Source of the DNA: Flavobacteriaceae bacterium UBA1903
Lineage (GTDB): Bacteria > Bacteroidota > Bacteroidia > Flavobacteriales > Flavobacteriaceae
Assembly (NCBI GenBank): GCA_002337605.1
Contig: DDGL01000006.1
Location: forward strand, 1-64,000
Reading direction: 5' to 3'
Length of the DNA: 64,000 nt
Part shown: in pieces, positions 50,612 to 60,432 of the stretch
Layout: every line of letters starts with the position of its first letter
Position numbering within the stretch: position 1 is the first letter of the stretch
Translations under genes and position numbers: made by a program
Notes under the pieces: model-generated
Database searches by the model: none
Seen by the model: the letters and a program-made list of their open reading frames with translations, nothing else
Told to the model about the DNA's origin: nothing

Positions 50612-52801
50612 TTATCTTTCTACCAGCAATCTTTTACTTACTGCACCCCTTGAGGTTTGAAGCTTCACAATATACAGTCCGTTCTCCAAAGTTTGAATAG
50701 CAAAAGAAGGTTGTACTTCATTTTTATTATTTTGAAACGATTGTACCTTTCTTGAAGCTGTATCAAACACTTCAATAGTCTCAATGGTAAGCGAGGCTGG
50801 ATGTGCTATTTGCACTGTATTTTTTGCTGGATTAGGGTATAAAACCAGCTCACTTAGAAGACTAGTATCTTCAACGCCCAGAATTTCACCATTAAAATAG
50901 GCTTCTGCAAGATTAAAAGCTCCCAGACCAATTTGTTCGCCTAATATTCTCCCAGGCACATCGTCAACCGGTGGGTGTATTCCGCCCCAGATACGAGAAA
51001 GACTTGTCTGGTCTGATGCATCACGATAGGTTGCCCACTGAAGGGAAAACGGTTCTGAGGGGCCTTTTTCGAAAAACAAAAAGGTGTCCTGTTCAATTTC
51101 AAAAGTTCCCATTCCTCCTGGGAAAAAAGCATCTCCGGTGGTAAACGTAAGCACTTCGGCAGCAGCTCTTGAAAACGTAGAATGTCCAGAAACATATCCT
51201 GCAAACGGCGGAGTTACAAAGGTACCCCGCTGGTAGGGCCACCATCGCTTTGCCAAAATCCAGTCTACTCCGGCAATGTCTACTGTAGGATCTTCAATAA
51301 AATCGGGTCCTCTCCAGGCAAGTACCTTTAGTTCCCCTACATTTTCATTATCCGCTCCTGCCAAGGGATCTCCTTCTTCAATCAATTCAATTAATGTATC
51401 GATAAGTGGAAGGCCGTGTGGGTCGAAATTGGGTAGCGCGGGGTCTGTACTCTGCCCTTTTGCAGCCATATAGCGTATGGTTGAAATAGGTCGTGTATAA
51501 TCATAAAATCCTTTAATTCCCCAGGTAGTGACAGCTGCGTCATGCATTGCACCTCCCAAGGTTAAATACAATTTTACGTCCCACTCTAGGTCTGACAAAA
51601 TGGGACCTTCTCCTTTAAATCGTTTTTCCAACAACGGATGATCAGATACATAATTCAAGATTACAAACCAATGTCCTGGTGGTGTTTCAGAGTCTGGGCC
51701 ATCTGCCCAGAACTCAGCGAGTACGCGCGCATAATCACTTAATTTCACCATTTGTGGCTCATAAGGCATTCCCGTTACCGGGTTTACGTCGTGCCCATTG
51801 CTTGTAGCTCCGCCATTGGTAAAGTCGTAAAAGTCTTTATATTCAGTAAAAGTTTCCGGAAACAGCGCACTATCATAATTGCCTAAGTTGGCTGGTGAAA
51901 TATCTATTTCGGTTAAAATTTCCGGGTCTAAGTGAGATGACCAGGAAAGTACTAAAGAGAAGTTCCACTTGTACGGGTCGTCAATACCATTAGCATTTGA
52001 GTTCTGTATATAGGGTGGGTCGCCAGGATTATTGTAGACATAACTGTTGATACTTCCATTATTTAAAATTTCCAAATCTTCTTCTTGTAAGGCGAAAGGA
52101 CTTACGGCTCCCCATTCCGGGCTTAAAAAATTGGGGATTCCTCCGGGGATTATATTACCACTTTGATCTATATATGACTCAAATGCAAGCGGTTGCCAAT
52201 GGTCAGGATTTATGTGTATGTTATCTTCATATTCCTCCAATATTAATGGCGGGTTTACAGGGGCATAAAACTGATTGGCATAATCATTTATCTCATTGGA
52301 ATTATCCTGAAGCCCAAATTGGATCATCATTCTGGCTAAGTAATTTCCCAATGCTGCGTAAGACCCATCACTATAGTTTGTTGTGTTTATAGAAGTGTCG
52401 TACCCATAGGAATCCATCAACAAGTCTATAGAAGTAAAAATTTCTTCTACTCCAGGTGAGTTCTGGAATCGATGGCTCATAAGCCTGTACATCGCATAAC
52501 TCATTACTTCTTGTGTTGCTTCGTCTGCATTTGCAGGAACTGGCAAACTACTATAAGGGGTGCTTACGCCTTGAAATGTGTTTCCTAACAAAACCGGAGA
52601 AGCAGGCGGGTTGAAAATTGCCCAGGCATCGTACATTACCACACTGGCGTGAAAAAGATTACGTGCGTGTACTGTGGGTCTTGCAAAATCGTTTCTAATG
52701 GCATGCAACATTTCTTCATTCCAGTCTCTAGCAGGAGAATGCTGGGAAAAACCAGTTACAAAAGAGAGCATTGCAAGCGTAAAAAGTACTTTTAATCTCA
52801 T
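50612..52801 (-). CDS. Vanadium-haloperoxidase-like PAP2 protein with T9SS sorting domain
   Basis: 729 residues: signal peptide (ending VTGFSQ), a long helical part, and the acid phosphatase/haloperoxidase motifs RPISTIRYMA, GYVSGHSTFSRAAAE (about residue 535) and SRIWGGIHPPVDDVPGRILG (about 600), which give the vanadate- or phosphate-binding residues. The C-terminal ~75 residues (LVLYPNPAKNTVQIAHP ... KRLLVER) are a type IX secretion sorting domain, so it is exported to the surface or medium. Whether it oxidises halides or works as a phosphatase is not decided by sequence. Confidence 0.92.
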   Translation of the reverse strand: MRLKVLFTLAMLSFVTGFSQHSPARDWNEEMLHAIRNDFARPTVHARNLFHASVVMYDAWAIFNPPASPVLLGNTFQGVSTPYSSLPVPANADEATQEVMSYAMYRLMSHRFQNSPGVEEIFTSIDLLMDSYGYDTSINTTNYSDGSYAALGNYLARMMIQFGLQDNSNEINDYANQFYAPVNPPLILEEYEDNIHINPDHWQPLAFESYIDQSGNIIPGGIPNFLSPEWGAVSPFALQEEDLEILNNGSINSYVYNNPGDPPYIQNSNANGIDDPYKWNFSLVLSWSSHLDPEILTEIDISPANLGNYDSALFPETFTEYKDFYDFTNGGATSNGHDVNPVTGMPYEPQMVKLSDYARVLAEFWADGPDSETPPGHWFVILNYVSDHPLLEKRFKGEGPILSDLEWDVKLYLTLGGAMHDAAVTTWGIKGFYDYTRPISTIRYMAAKGQSTDPALPNFDPHGLPLIDTLIELIEEGDPLAGADNENVGELKVLAWRGPDFIEDPTVDIAGVDWILAKRWWPYQRGTFVTPPFAGYVSGHSTFSRAAAEVLTFTTGDAFFPGGMGTFEIEQDTFLFFEKGPSEPFSLQWATYRDASDQTSLSRIWGGIHPPVDDVPGRILGEQIGLGAFNLAEAYFNGEILGVEDTSLLSELVLYPNPAKNTVQIAHPASLTIETIEVFDTASRKVQSFQNNKNEVQPSFAIQTLENGLYIVKLQTSRGAVSKRLLVER

Positions 52802-52888
52802 AACAATGGGGATACTTGTCCTATAATCTCACAATAGTACAAAAAAATAGGCTAATCCTTTAAAATTTAACGAAGTGAGGAGTAGCTC

Positions 52889-53803
52889 CTACACCCGTAC
52901 TAACGGCATGGTAGTACAACGTAATAATCCCTCCTGTTTAGCAATTTCAGAATAGGGAACTTCTTCTACCGTAAACCCTTCAGTCCGCAACCAGGTATTT
53001 AATCTTGTGAAGCTTTTGTCTGAAATAATAACATCTTCTGAAATCGAAAAAATATTACTATTCATATGGTACATTTCTCTCTTGTCTATATGAAAACAGT
53101 TGTCTTTTCCAAAGAAATCTATGAGCCATTGATATTCTTCTTCTTCCAAAAAGCCTTCTTTATGTATAATACACTTACCCATTCCTATTGGTTGAAAACA
53201 ACAGTCTAAATGAAGTGCGTTATCTTCGGCAACTGTGTTGCTTTTTCGCAGGCTGAATGGTTTTATTTTTTTATGCGGAAAGAGAGATTGTAAATGCTTA
53301 ACCGCTTTCATGTTTGTTCTTGCTGTAATAAAACTTTTATAATCCTCGCCATAATAAGTACCTACAAAAATATAGTCTCCATGAGGCATCACATCCCCAC
53401 CTTCTATGTGCGCGTTTTCTGGAAATTCAATAATTTTTGAAGGATCTATTTTTGAAATTACATGATCCAGTGCTTCAATTTCACGGGAGCGATCGTCCAG
53501 AATATTTGCTTTTATAAATTTATCTTCAATCACAAAAGCGATGTCCCGTGAAAATATCTGGTTGTAATCTTCAATTGTAGTGGGACGGTATACTTTTACT
53601 CCGTATTTTTCAAAAACAGCTGCTACAGCGTCCATCTGGGGCACCATATCTTTTTCTAATGGATACGTCCCGGCTTTTATGTGTTCAGCAGATTTGGGAT
53701 CGTATGCGTCTTCTAGCGCCGGGGTTGGGCCGTTGCTTTTTGCAGTGCCTAATACAACTGTTTTTAAGGTAGAAAATTCGTTAGTAACGTTTAATTGAAT
53801 CAT
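52889..53803 (-). CDS. Arginine-deiminase-fold hydrolase/amidinotransferase family protein
   Basis: 304 residues of the pentein fold: SRDIAFVIED, the IEGGDVM motif with the substrate-binding Glu and Asp, ALHLDCCFQPIG with the catalytic histidine, and LRCTTMPLVRV with C296 as nucleophile. The family covers arginine deiminase, dimethylarginine dimethylaminohydrolase and amidinotransferases; I cannot choose among them. Length fits single-domain members. It lies 85 bp from the T9SS haloperoxidase-like gene on the same strand. Confidence 0.85.
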   Translation of the reverse strand: MIQLNVTNEFSTLKTVVLGTAKSNGPTPALEDAYDPKSAEHIKAGTYPLEKDMVPQMDAVAAVFEKYGVKVYRPTTIEDYNQIFSRDIAFVIEDKFIKANILDDRSREIEALDHVISKIDPSKIIEFPENAHIEGGDVMPHGDYIFVGTYYGEDYKSFITARTNMKAVKHLQSLFPHKKIKPFSLRKSNTVAEDNALHLDCCFQPIGMGKCIIHKEGFLEEEEYQWLIDFFGKDNCFHIDKREMYHMNSNIFSISEDVIISDKSFTRLNTWLRTEGFTVEEVPYSEIAKQEGLLRCTTMPLVRV

Positions 53804-53816
53804 AATTTCAAATATA

Positions 53817-53845
53817 AAAAAAGCACCTCATTGCTGAAGTGCTTT
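53817..53845 (-). terminator. Terminator of gltA
   Basis: AAAGCACCTCA / TGAAGTGCTTT stem with one mismatch, followed on the minus strand by a run of T. Confidence 0.8.
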
Positions 53846-53865
53846 CTGAAAATTTTTAATGTAGC

Positions 53866-55152
53866 TTATCTTTTATCTAATGGCTTAAAACTTCTTAAGT
53901 TCTCACCAATATATACTTGACGCGGACGTCCAATTGGTTCTTTGCGCAAACGCATTTCTCTCCATTGTGCAATCCAGCCTGGCAATCTACCTAATGCAAA
54001 CATTGGGGTAAACATTTCAATAGGGATGCCCATGGCGCGGTAAATAATACCTGAGTAGAAGTCTACATTGGGATACAATTTCCTGTCTACAAAGTAGCTG
54101 TCTTCCAGGGCTTCCTTTTCTAATCCTTTTGCAATATCTAACACAGGATCCTGAACACCTAAAGCGCCTAAAACATCGTCTGCAGATTTCTTAATGATTC
54201 TTGCGCGAGGGTCAAAGTTTTTATACACTCTGTGTCCAAAGCCCATTAAACGGAAAGGATCATCTTTGTCCTTGGCCTTTTTCATAAATTTATGCGTATC
54301 GCCTCCATCTACTTTAATAGCTTCCAGCATTTCAATCACAGCCTGGTTAGCACCACCGTGTAAGGGTCCCCAAAGTGCGTTAATTCCTGCCGAAAGTGAC
54401 GCAAATAACCCTGCATGAGAAGAACCTACTATACGCACTGTAGACGTTGAACAGTTTTGCTCGTGGTCTGCATGTAAAATCAATAGCTTGTCCAATGCAT
54501 CCACAACGATCTTATCTGATGTATACTCCCCATTAGGTTTTTTAAACATCATTTTCAGGAAATTATCTACATATCCTAAAGAATCGTCTCCATAGTCTAA
54601 TGGTAATCCTGCTCGTTTGCGGTATGCCCACGCTGTAAGCACCGGGAATTTACCCATAATACGTACAATGGCATTATACATTTCTTCCTCACTATCGACA
54701 TTTACCGAGGTAGGGTTAAAAGCAACCAAAGCCGAAGTTAATGCAGACATCACTCCCATAGGGTGTGCAGACTTAGGAAAACCATCTAAAATTTTCTTTA
54801 CATCTTCATCAACATGGGACTGCGCTTTAATATCGTTATGAAATTTATTCAACTGTTCTTGAGTAGGCAGTTCTCCAAAAATCAATAAGTACGCAACTTC
54901 TAAGAAATCTGCTTTTTCAGCAAGTTCTTCGATAGAATACCCGCGGTATCTTAGAACGCCTTCTTCACCATTCAAAAAGGTGATGGCACTCTCACAAGAA
55001 CCTGTATTTTTATATCCTGGATCCAGGGTGGTAACACCTCCAGTAGCTCCACGGAGTGACTTAATATCTATGGCAACTTCATTTTCGGTACCAACAACTA
55101 CAGGGAATTCATATGATTTACCGTCAATTGTTAGTGTGGCTATTTTAGACAT
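53866..55152 (-). CDS. gltA: Citrate synthase
   Basis: Condenses oxaloacetate and acetyl-CoA to citrate. The 428 residues are of the large, hexameric bacterial type: FLNGEEGVLRYRGYSIEELA, HADHEQNCSTSTVR (catalytic histidine), SLSAGINALWGPLHGGANQA (histidine), FRLMGFGHRVYKNFDPRA and DFYSGIIYRAMGIP. The N-terminal beta domain found in this type is present. It stands upstream of a strong terminator and is transcribed away from eno. Confidence 0.97.
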   Translation of the reverse strand: MSKIATLTIDGKSYEFPVVVGTENEVAIDIKSLRGATGGVTTLDPGYKNTGSCESAITFLNGEEGVLRYRGYSIEELAEKADFLEVAYLLIFGELPTQEQLNKFHNDIKAQSHVDEDVKKILDGFPKSAHPMGVMSALTSALVAFNPTSVNVDSEEEMYNAIVRIMGKFPVLTAWAYRKRAGLPLDYGDDSLGYVDNFLKMMFKKPNGEYTSDKIVVDALDKLLILHADHEQNCSTSTVRIVGSSHAGLFASLSAGINALWGPLHGGANQAVIEMLEAIKVDGGDTHKFMKKAKDKDDPFRLMGFGHRVYKNFDPRARIIKKSADDVLGALGVQDPVLDIAKGLEKEALEDSYFVDRKLYPNVDFYSGIIYRAMGIPIEMFTPMFALGRLPGWIAQWREMRLRKEPIGRPRQVYIGENLRSFKPLDKR

Positions 55153-55327
55153 ATATGCTTTTTGGTTTTTTATTAAAATTTTTAGAATGCTGCTTGCTTA
55201 CCTTTGCAAACAAAGAAGATGCTAATTTACGAAATATCGCACTAATTTTTAAGCAATTCGCACAGTTTGTAGGTTAAATAATCCTTAAAACTGAAATAGG
55301 AGCAAGTCAAGAATAGTATATACCAAA

Positions 55328-55358
55328 AAACCTCTTATGGTTGAAACACAAGAGGTTT
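55328..55358 (-). terminator. Terminator of eno
   Basis: AAACCTCTT / AAGAGGTTT with a 13-nt loop, then a T-run on the minus strand. Confidence 0.8.
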
Positions 55359-55379
55359 AGAATTTATAGTTGAAGTATC

Positions 55380-56666
55380 TTAAATCTTAAATGCTTTTCT
55401 ACCCGGATAATAGGCTACTTCGGCCAATTCTTCCTCAATTCTAAGCAACTGATTGTACTTTGCCATACGGTCACTACGAGATGCTGAACCCGTTTTAATT
55501 TGTCCGCAGTTAAGGGCAACAGCCAGGTCTGCAATAGTGTTATCCTCGGTCTCCCCACTCCTGTGGCTCATTACCGAAGTATACCCTGCATTGTGTGCCA
55601 TATTCACAGCTGCAATCGTTTCGGTGAGGGTACCTATCTGGTTCACTTTTATTAAAATTGAATTGGCTATATCTTCATCTATTCCTCTAGCCAATCTTTC
55701 TACGTTCGTAACAAACAAATCGTCACCCACCAACTGAACGTTAGCCCCCACTTTTTCGGTTAGAGATTTCCATCCGTCCCAGTCGTTTTCGTCCATTCCA
55801 TCTTCTATGGAAATTATTGGATATTTCTCACATAATTCAGCTAAATAACTTGCCTGCTCTTCGCTGGTTCTTACCTTTCCACTATCGCCTTCAAATTTTG
55901 TGTAGTCATAGTTGCCGTTTACATAAAATTCGGCTGCAGCACAATCCAAGGCAATCATAATATCGTCTCCCAACGTATAGCCCGCATTTTTTACTGCTTT
56001 TGCTATAGTGTCTAACGCATCTTCGGTTCCATCCAGTGTTGGAGCAAACCCTCCTTCGTCTCCTACGGCTGTACTTAAATTTCTATCGTGCAAAACTTTT
56101 TTAAGGTTGTGGAAAATTTCAGACCCCATTTGCATGGCTTCTGTGAAATTTTTTGCCTTTACAGGCATTACCATAAATTCCTGAAAAGCAATAGGCGCAT
56201 CACTGTGCGATCCGCCATTAATAATATTCATCATAGGCACAGGCAGTGTTTTTGCACTTACACCACCTACATAGCGATATAAGGGTTGTCCCAACTCTGC
56301 CGCAGCAGCTTTCGCACAGGCCAGGGAAACACCCAGTATGGCATTTGCACCTAGTTTAGATTTATTAGGAGTTCCGTCCAGGTCTATCATAATCTTATCG
56401 ATCTGTGCTTGCTCAAACACTGAAACACCCAAAAGTGTTCCTGCAATCTTTCCATTTACATTTTCAACCGCTTTTAACACTCCTTTGCCCATATAGTCAG
56501 TACCTCCATCACGTAGTTCTACGGCTTCATGTTCTCCGGTTGAAGCTCCCGAAGGAACTGCAGCACGCCCTAAATAGCCGTGTTCTGTAATTACATCTAC
56601 TTCTACAGTAGGGTTTCCTCTTGAGTCAAAAATTTGTCTTGCGTGAATGTCTATGATGATGCTCAT
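55380..56666 (-). CDS. eno: Enolase
   Basis: Converts 2-phosphoglycerate to phosphoenolpyruvate. From ATG 56666 it has 428 residues: IHARQIFDSRGNPTVEVDV at the start, GASTGEHEAVELRDG, PVPMMNIINGGSHSDAP, VGDEGGFAP, the metal-binding DCAAAEFY, SIEDGMDENDWDGW and LVGDDLFVTN, the catalytic lysine in NSILIKVNQIGTLTE, and VMSHRSGETEDNTIADL. An in-frame ATG at 56693 would add nine residues not found in the family, so 56666 is preferred. Confidence 0.97.
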   Translation of the reverse strand: MSIIIDIHARQIFDSRGNPTVEVDVITEHGYLGRAAVPSGASTGEHEAVELRDGGTDYMGKGVLKAVENVNGKIAGTLLGVSVFEQAQIDKIMIDLDGTPNKSKLGANAILGVSLACAKAAAAELGQPLYRYVGGVSAKTLPVPMMNIINGGSHSDAPIAFQEFMVMPVKAKNFTEAMQMGSEIFHNLKKVLHDRNLSTAVGDEGGFAPTLDGTEDALDTIAKAVKNAGYTLGDDIMIALDCAAAEFYVNGNYDYTKFEGDSGKVRTSEEQASYLAELCEKYPIISIEDGMDENDWDGWKSLTEKVGANVQLVGDDLFVTNVERLARGIDEDIANSILIKVNQIGTLTETIAAVNMAHNAGYTSVMSHRSGETEDNTIADLAVALNCGQIKTGSASRSDRMAKYNQLLRIEEELAEVAYYPGRKAFKI

Positions 56667-56781
56667 ATTAGTGAGAAATTTACTTCGATACAATTTTGCA
56701 AACTATATCTTGTTTAGTTTATTAATGAATTTCCGCAAAATCACTCAGTAACCTTGCAGCAAATTGGTCTTAACTATTATG

Positions 56782-57891
56782 TTATTTAGATTTTTTTATA
56801 TGCTCCACAAACTCATCAAACAAATAGCTTGCATCGTGTGGTCCTGGACTGGCTTCAGGGTGGTATTGCACTGAAAAAACGGGTTTGTTTTTCATTCTGA
56901 TTCCTGCCGCTGTCTGATCGTTTAAATGTACGTGAGTAATTTCAATTGCTTCGTTAGCTTCAGCTTCTTCTCTATTAATAGCAAAACCGTGATTCTGTGA
57001 GGTAATTTCTCCTTTCCCGGTAATTAGATTTAAGATTGGGTGGTTAATTCCTCTATGTCCGTGATGCATTTTATAGGTGGAAATTCCATTTGCCAAGGCT
57101 AATATCTGGTGCCCTAAACATATTCCGAATAAAGGCTTTTCAGATTCGATGATCTTTCTGGTAGTTTCTATAGCTTCAGTTAACGGTTCTGGATCTCCAG
57201 GACCATTGCTTAAGAAAAAACCATCCGGAGTAAAGCTATTCAAATCTTCAAAAGAAGCGTTATAGGGAAATACTTTAATGTAGCAATCTCTTTCAGCCAG
57301 GTTTCGAAGGATGTTTTTCTTGATACCAATATCCAATGCTGAAATTTTATAGGTGGCGTTTTTGTCTCCAAAAAAATAAGGCTCCTTGGTCGAAACTTTA
57401 CTTGCCAGTTCCAGACCGTTCATATCTGGCACTTCTGCCAGTTGCTTTTTTAGCCCGTCTACATTGTCAACCTCTGTAGAAATTACTGCGTTCATAGCAC
57501 CATTATCTCTAATATAGCTTACCAGCGCTCTGGTATCTACATCGCTAATGGCCAGAAGGTTGTTTTCATTTAAAAATTCTTCTAGGGAGCTATCGGCTTC
57601 AGGTCTTGAGTAGTGGTAACTAAAATTTCTACAAATAAGTCCTGCGATCTTAATTCCTTCGCTTTCTACTTCATCCTTTGCAGTTCCGTAGTTTCCAATA
57701 TGGGCGTTGGTCGTTACCATTAATTGGCCAAAATAAGAAGGGTCTGTAAAAATTTCCTGATATCCCGTCATTCCGGTATTAAAACAAACTTCACCAAAGG
57801 AAGAACCTTCTTTACCTCCCACGGCTTTTCCGTGAAAAATGGTTCCATCTGCTAATAAAATAAGGGCGGGTTTTCTAGTTTGGTATTTCAT
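56782..57891 (-). CDS. carA: Carbamoyl-phosphate synthase small subunit
   Basis: Glutaminase subunit that passes ammonia to the large subunit for arginine and pyrimidine synthesis. 369 residues: LLADGTIFHGKAVGG and FNTGMTGYQEIFTDPSYFGQ in the N-terminal domain, then the class I amidotransferase domain with the nucleophile in PLFGICLGHQILALA and the His-Glu pair in SVQYHPEASPGPHDA. carB is not in this window. It lies between rplQ and eno on the same strand. Confidence 0.96.
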   Translation of the reverse strand: MKYQTRKPALILLADGTIFHGKAVGGKEGSSFGEVCFNTGMTGYQEIFTDPSYFGQLMVTTNAHIGNYGTAKDEVESEGIKIAGLICRNFSYHYSRPEADSSLEEFLNENNLLAISDVDTRALVSYIRDNGAMNAVISTEVDNVDGLKKQLAEVPDMNGLELASKVSTKEPYFFGDKNATYKISALDIGIKKNILRNLAERDCYIKVFPYNASFEDLNSFTPDGFFLSNGPGDPEPLTEAIETTRKIIESEKPLFGICLGHQILALANGISTYKMHHGHRGINHPILNLITGKGEITSQNHGFAINREEAEANEAIEITHVHLNDQTAAGIRMKNKPVFSVQYHPEASPGPHDASYLFDEFVEHIKKSK

Positions 57892-58035
57892 CTTAAAAAA
57901 GTGTTTTGCAAAAATACTTTAATTGAATTTGTTATTAAAATGGTGTTTCTATAAGTTTTGAACATTTTGAATTGCAAATCTGCCTGTTGTGTTCAAATTA
58001 GATAGGGCTATAGAGGTGCAAAAATTAATTCAAAA

Positions 58036-58069
58036 AAAAGGGACAAACATTTAACTGTTTATCCCTTTT
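58036..58069 (-). terminator. Terminator behind rplQ
   Basis: AAAAGGGACAAAC / GTTTATCCCTTTT stem with one mismatch, followed on the minus strand by a long T-run. It closes the ribosomal protein operon before carA. Confidence 0.88.
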
Positions 58070-58094
58070 AAAATATCTATTGAAGAATGTTCAT

Positions 58095-58571
58095 TTATTC
58101 CTCTTCTTTTTTAGCTTCGGTTGCTTTTGCCGGAGCAGCAGCTGGCTTAGAACTTCCACGACGGCTACGACGTGTAGATTTCTTTTTCGTTGCTTTTCCT
58201 GCGTTGTACAACTCGTTGTAATCTACAAGCTCAATCATTGCCATATCTGCAGCATCTCCCAGACGACTTCCTAATTTGATGATACGTGTGTATCCTCCAG
58301 GACGGTCACCAACTTTTACAGCAACATCGCGGAACAATTCAATTACAGCATCTTTTTGACGTATTCTCGACATAACGATACGACGGTTGTGCGTAGTATC
58401 TTCTTTAGACTTTGTAATAATGGGTTCTACAAATTGCTTAAGCGCTTTTGCTTTTGCTACAGTAGTGTTAATTCTCTTGTGTTCGATAAGGGAACAAGCC
58501 ATATTGGCCAACATTGCTTTTCTGTGTGCAGTTTGTCTCCCTAAGTGATTTACTTTTTTTCCGTGTCTCAT
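58095..58571 (-). CDS. rplQ: Ribosomal protein L17
   Basis: Protein of the large ribosomal subunit. 158 residues: MRHGKKVNHLGRQTAHRKAM, LANMACSLIEHKRINTTVAK, and DRPGGYTRIIKLGSRLGDAAD are the family signature. The extension after about residue 125 (basic, then Ala/Pro/Lys/Glu-rich, ending AKKEEE) is usual in Bacteroidota. It is the last gene of the locus and follows rpoA. Confidence 0.97.
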   Translation of the reverse strand: MRHGKKVNHLGRQTAHRKAMLANMACSLIEHKRINTTVAKAKALKQFVEPIITKSKEDTTHNRRIVMSRIRQKDAVIELFRDVAVKVGDRPGGYTRIIKLGSRLGDAADMAMIELVDYNELYNAGKATKKKSTRRSRRGSSKPAAAPAKATEAKKEEE

Positions 58572-58632
58572 GACATTTGTTTTATCATCTTGCTACCAAA
58601 CCCGTTTTTAGCGAGGAGCAAAATATGATTAA

Positions 58633-59625
58633 TTAATCTTTATCTAATTTGTATTTTGAAAGATCCATCCCGAAGTTCAGTCCTTTTACATTTACAAGCT
58701 CTTCCAGCTCAGTCAATGATTTTTTACCGAAGTTCCTGAATTTCATCAAGTCATTCTTATTGTAAGACACCAAGTCTCCAAGGGTATCTACTTCTGCAGC
58801 CTTTAAACAGTTTAAGGCACGTACTGAAAGATCCATATCTACTAATTTGGTCTTTAGCAACTGACGCATGTGTAATGATTCCTCATCGTATGTTTCAGTT
58901 TGTGCAATCTCGTCTGCTTCCAACGTAATGCGCTCATCACTGAACAACATAAAGTGGTGGATTAAGGTTTTAGCAGCTTCAGTCAAGGCATCTTTTGGAT
59001 GAATTGATCCGTCTGTCTGGATTTCGAAAACTAATTTTTCGTAATCTGTTTTCTGCTCTACACGGAAGTTTTCAATACTGTACTTCACGTTTTTTATTGG
59101 AGTATAAATAGAATCTGTAAAGATAGTTCCAAGAGGCGCATTTGCTTTCTTGTTTTCTTCAGCAGGAACATACCCACGACCTTTCTCGATAGTAATCTCG
59201 AAGTTCATGTTTACTTTCTTCTCCATGTTACAGATCACCAATTCCGGGTTCAATACCTGGAAACCTGAAATGTACTTTTGGAAATCTCCTGCAGTTAACT
59301 GGTCATTTCCACTTACTGAAATGGTTACAGTTTCATTATCTATTTCATCTATTTGACGCTTAAAACGTACTTGTTTTAAGTTCAAAATTATTTCGGTTAC
59401 ATCTTCCACAACGCCTGCAATCGTAGAAAACTCGTGATCTACACCTTCGATACGTACCGAAGTAATTGCAAAACCTTCCAGAGAAGATAGCAAAACCCTT
59501 CTAAGTGCATTACCAACTGTTAATCCGTAACCAGGTTCCAAAGGACGAAATTCGAATTTCCCCTCGAAATCTGTAGAGTTGATCATGATTACCTTATCGG
59601 GCTTCTGAAAACTAAATACTGCCAT
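58633..59625 (-). CDS. rpoA: RNA polymerase alpha subunit
   Basis: Assembles the core enzyme and contacts promoters and activators. 330 residues: N-terminal domain with FEFRPLEPGYGLTVGNALRR, LLSSLEGFAITSVRIEGV, a linker, and the C-terminal domain with VRALNCLKAAEVDTLGDLVS and NFGKKSLTELEELV. It lies between rpsD and rplQ with no hairpin on the rpsD side. Confidence 0.98.
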   Translation of the reverse strand: MAVFSFQKPDKVIMINSTDFEGKFEFRPLEPGYGLTVGNALRRVLLSSLEGFAITSVRIEGVDHEFSTIAGVVEDVTEIILNLKQVRFKRQIDEIDNETVTISVSGNDQLTAGDFQKYISGFQVLNPELVICNMEKKVNMNFEITIEKGRGYVPAEENKKANAPLGTIFTDSIYTPIKNVKYSIENFRVEQKTDYEKLVFEIQTDGSIHPKDALTEAAKTLIHHFMLFSDERITLEADEIAQTETYDEESLHMRQLLKTKLVDMDLSVRALNCLKAAEVDTLGDLVSYNKNDLMKFRNFGKKSLTELEELVNVKGLNFGMDLSKYKLDKD

Positions 59626-59721
59626 TTTTTTCTTCGTTTTAATTGTTATTTGGTTGCGCGATTTAAAAGTTTGAAGAAATACTTATGAATCCTTTGGCCA
59701 AATACCAATATGATTAATTTA

Positions 59722-60327
59722 TTATTTTGAATATAATTCGACGATAGACTGAACATTGATGTTCTCTGGAATCTGGATCATTTGTGGAACAGAAACATAG
59801 GTTCCTTCCATTTTTTCACCGTTCCAGGTAATCCACTCGTATACGTGACGTGCATTGTCTAACGAAGATGTAATAGCCTGTAGAGACTTAGATTTTTCTC
59901 TAACTCCTACAACATCACCAGCTTTTAATTGGTAAGAAGGAATGTTAACTTTTTCACCGTTTACTGTAATGTGTCTGTGACTCACTAATTGACGTGCACC
60001 ACTACGTGTAGGAGCAATTCCCATACGGAATACAACGTTGTCTAAGCGAGATTCAGCTAATTGCAACAATACCTCACCTGTAATTCCAGGAGCTGCAGTT
60101 GCTCTTTTAAACATGTTTCTAAATTGACGCTCCAAAATACCGTAGGTATATTTTGCTTTTTGCTTTTCAGCCAGCTGGATTGCATATTCAGATTTTTTTC
60201 CACGACGACGGTTATTTCCGTGTTGCCCTGGAGGGTAGTTTCTTTTTTCGAAGGCTTTGTCGTCTCCGAAGATAGCCTCACCAAATTTACGGGCTATTTT
60301 AGATTTTGGACCAGTATATCTTGCCAT
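59722..60327 (-). CDS. rpsD: Ribosomal protein S4
   Basis: Primary assembly protein of the 30S subunit; in many bacteria it also represses its own operon by binding the leader. 201 residues: ARYTGPKSKIARKFGEAIF start, YPPGQHGNNRRRGKKSEYAI, and the S4 RNA-binding domain (SRLDNVVFRMGIAPTRSGAR, QLVSHRHITVNGEKVNIPSY). No zinc cysteines (C- form). A promoter-like box and a structured leader lie before it. Confidence 0.98.
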   Translation of the reverse strand: MARYTGPKSKIARKFGEAIFGDDKAFEKRNYPPGQHGNNRRRGKKSEYAIQLAEKQKAKYTYGILERQFRNMFKRATAAPGITGEVLLQLAESRLDNVVFRMGIAPTRSGARQLVSHRHITVNGEKVNIPSYQLKAGDVVGVREKSKSLQAITSSLDNARHVYEWITWNGEKMEGTYVSVPQMIQIPENINVQSIVELYSK

Positions 60328-60432
60328 TTCTAGTTGTTTTTGAAGGAGAAACTAAATTAAGGTCTTACGTTAATCCTCTAGTTTCCTAACCCTTCGGTTG
60401 ATATTTATTAAAATTTTCAGTTTGCAAATATA
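60328..60432 (-). promoter_or_regulatory. Internal promoter and leader of rpsD
   Basis: On the minus strand TATATTTG (60425-60432), a full -7 consensus, lies about 98 bp before the rpsD ATG. The leader contains an imperfect inverted repeat (AAACTAAATTAAGG near 60349-60362 against the TAATCCTCTAGTTT segment near 60370-60385). This fits a start for rpsD-rpoA-rplQ and a possible S4-binding leader; neither is proved. Confidence 0.5.
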
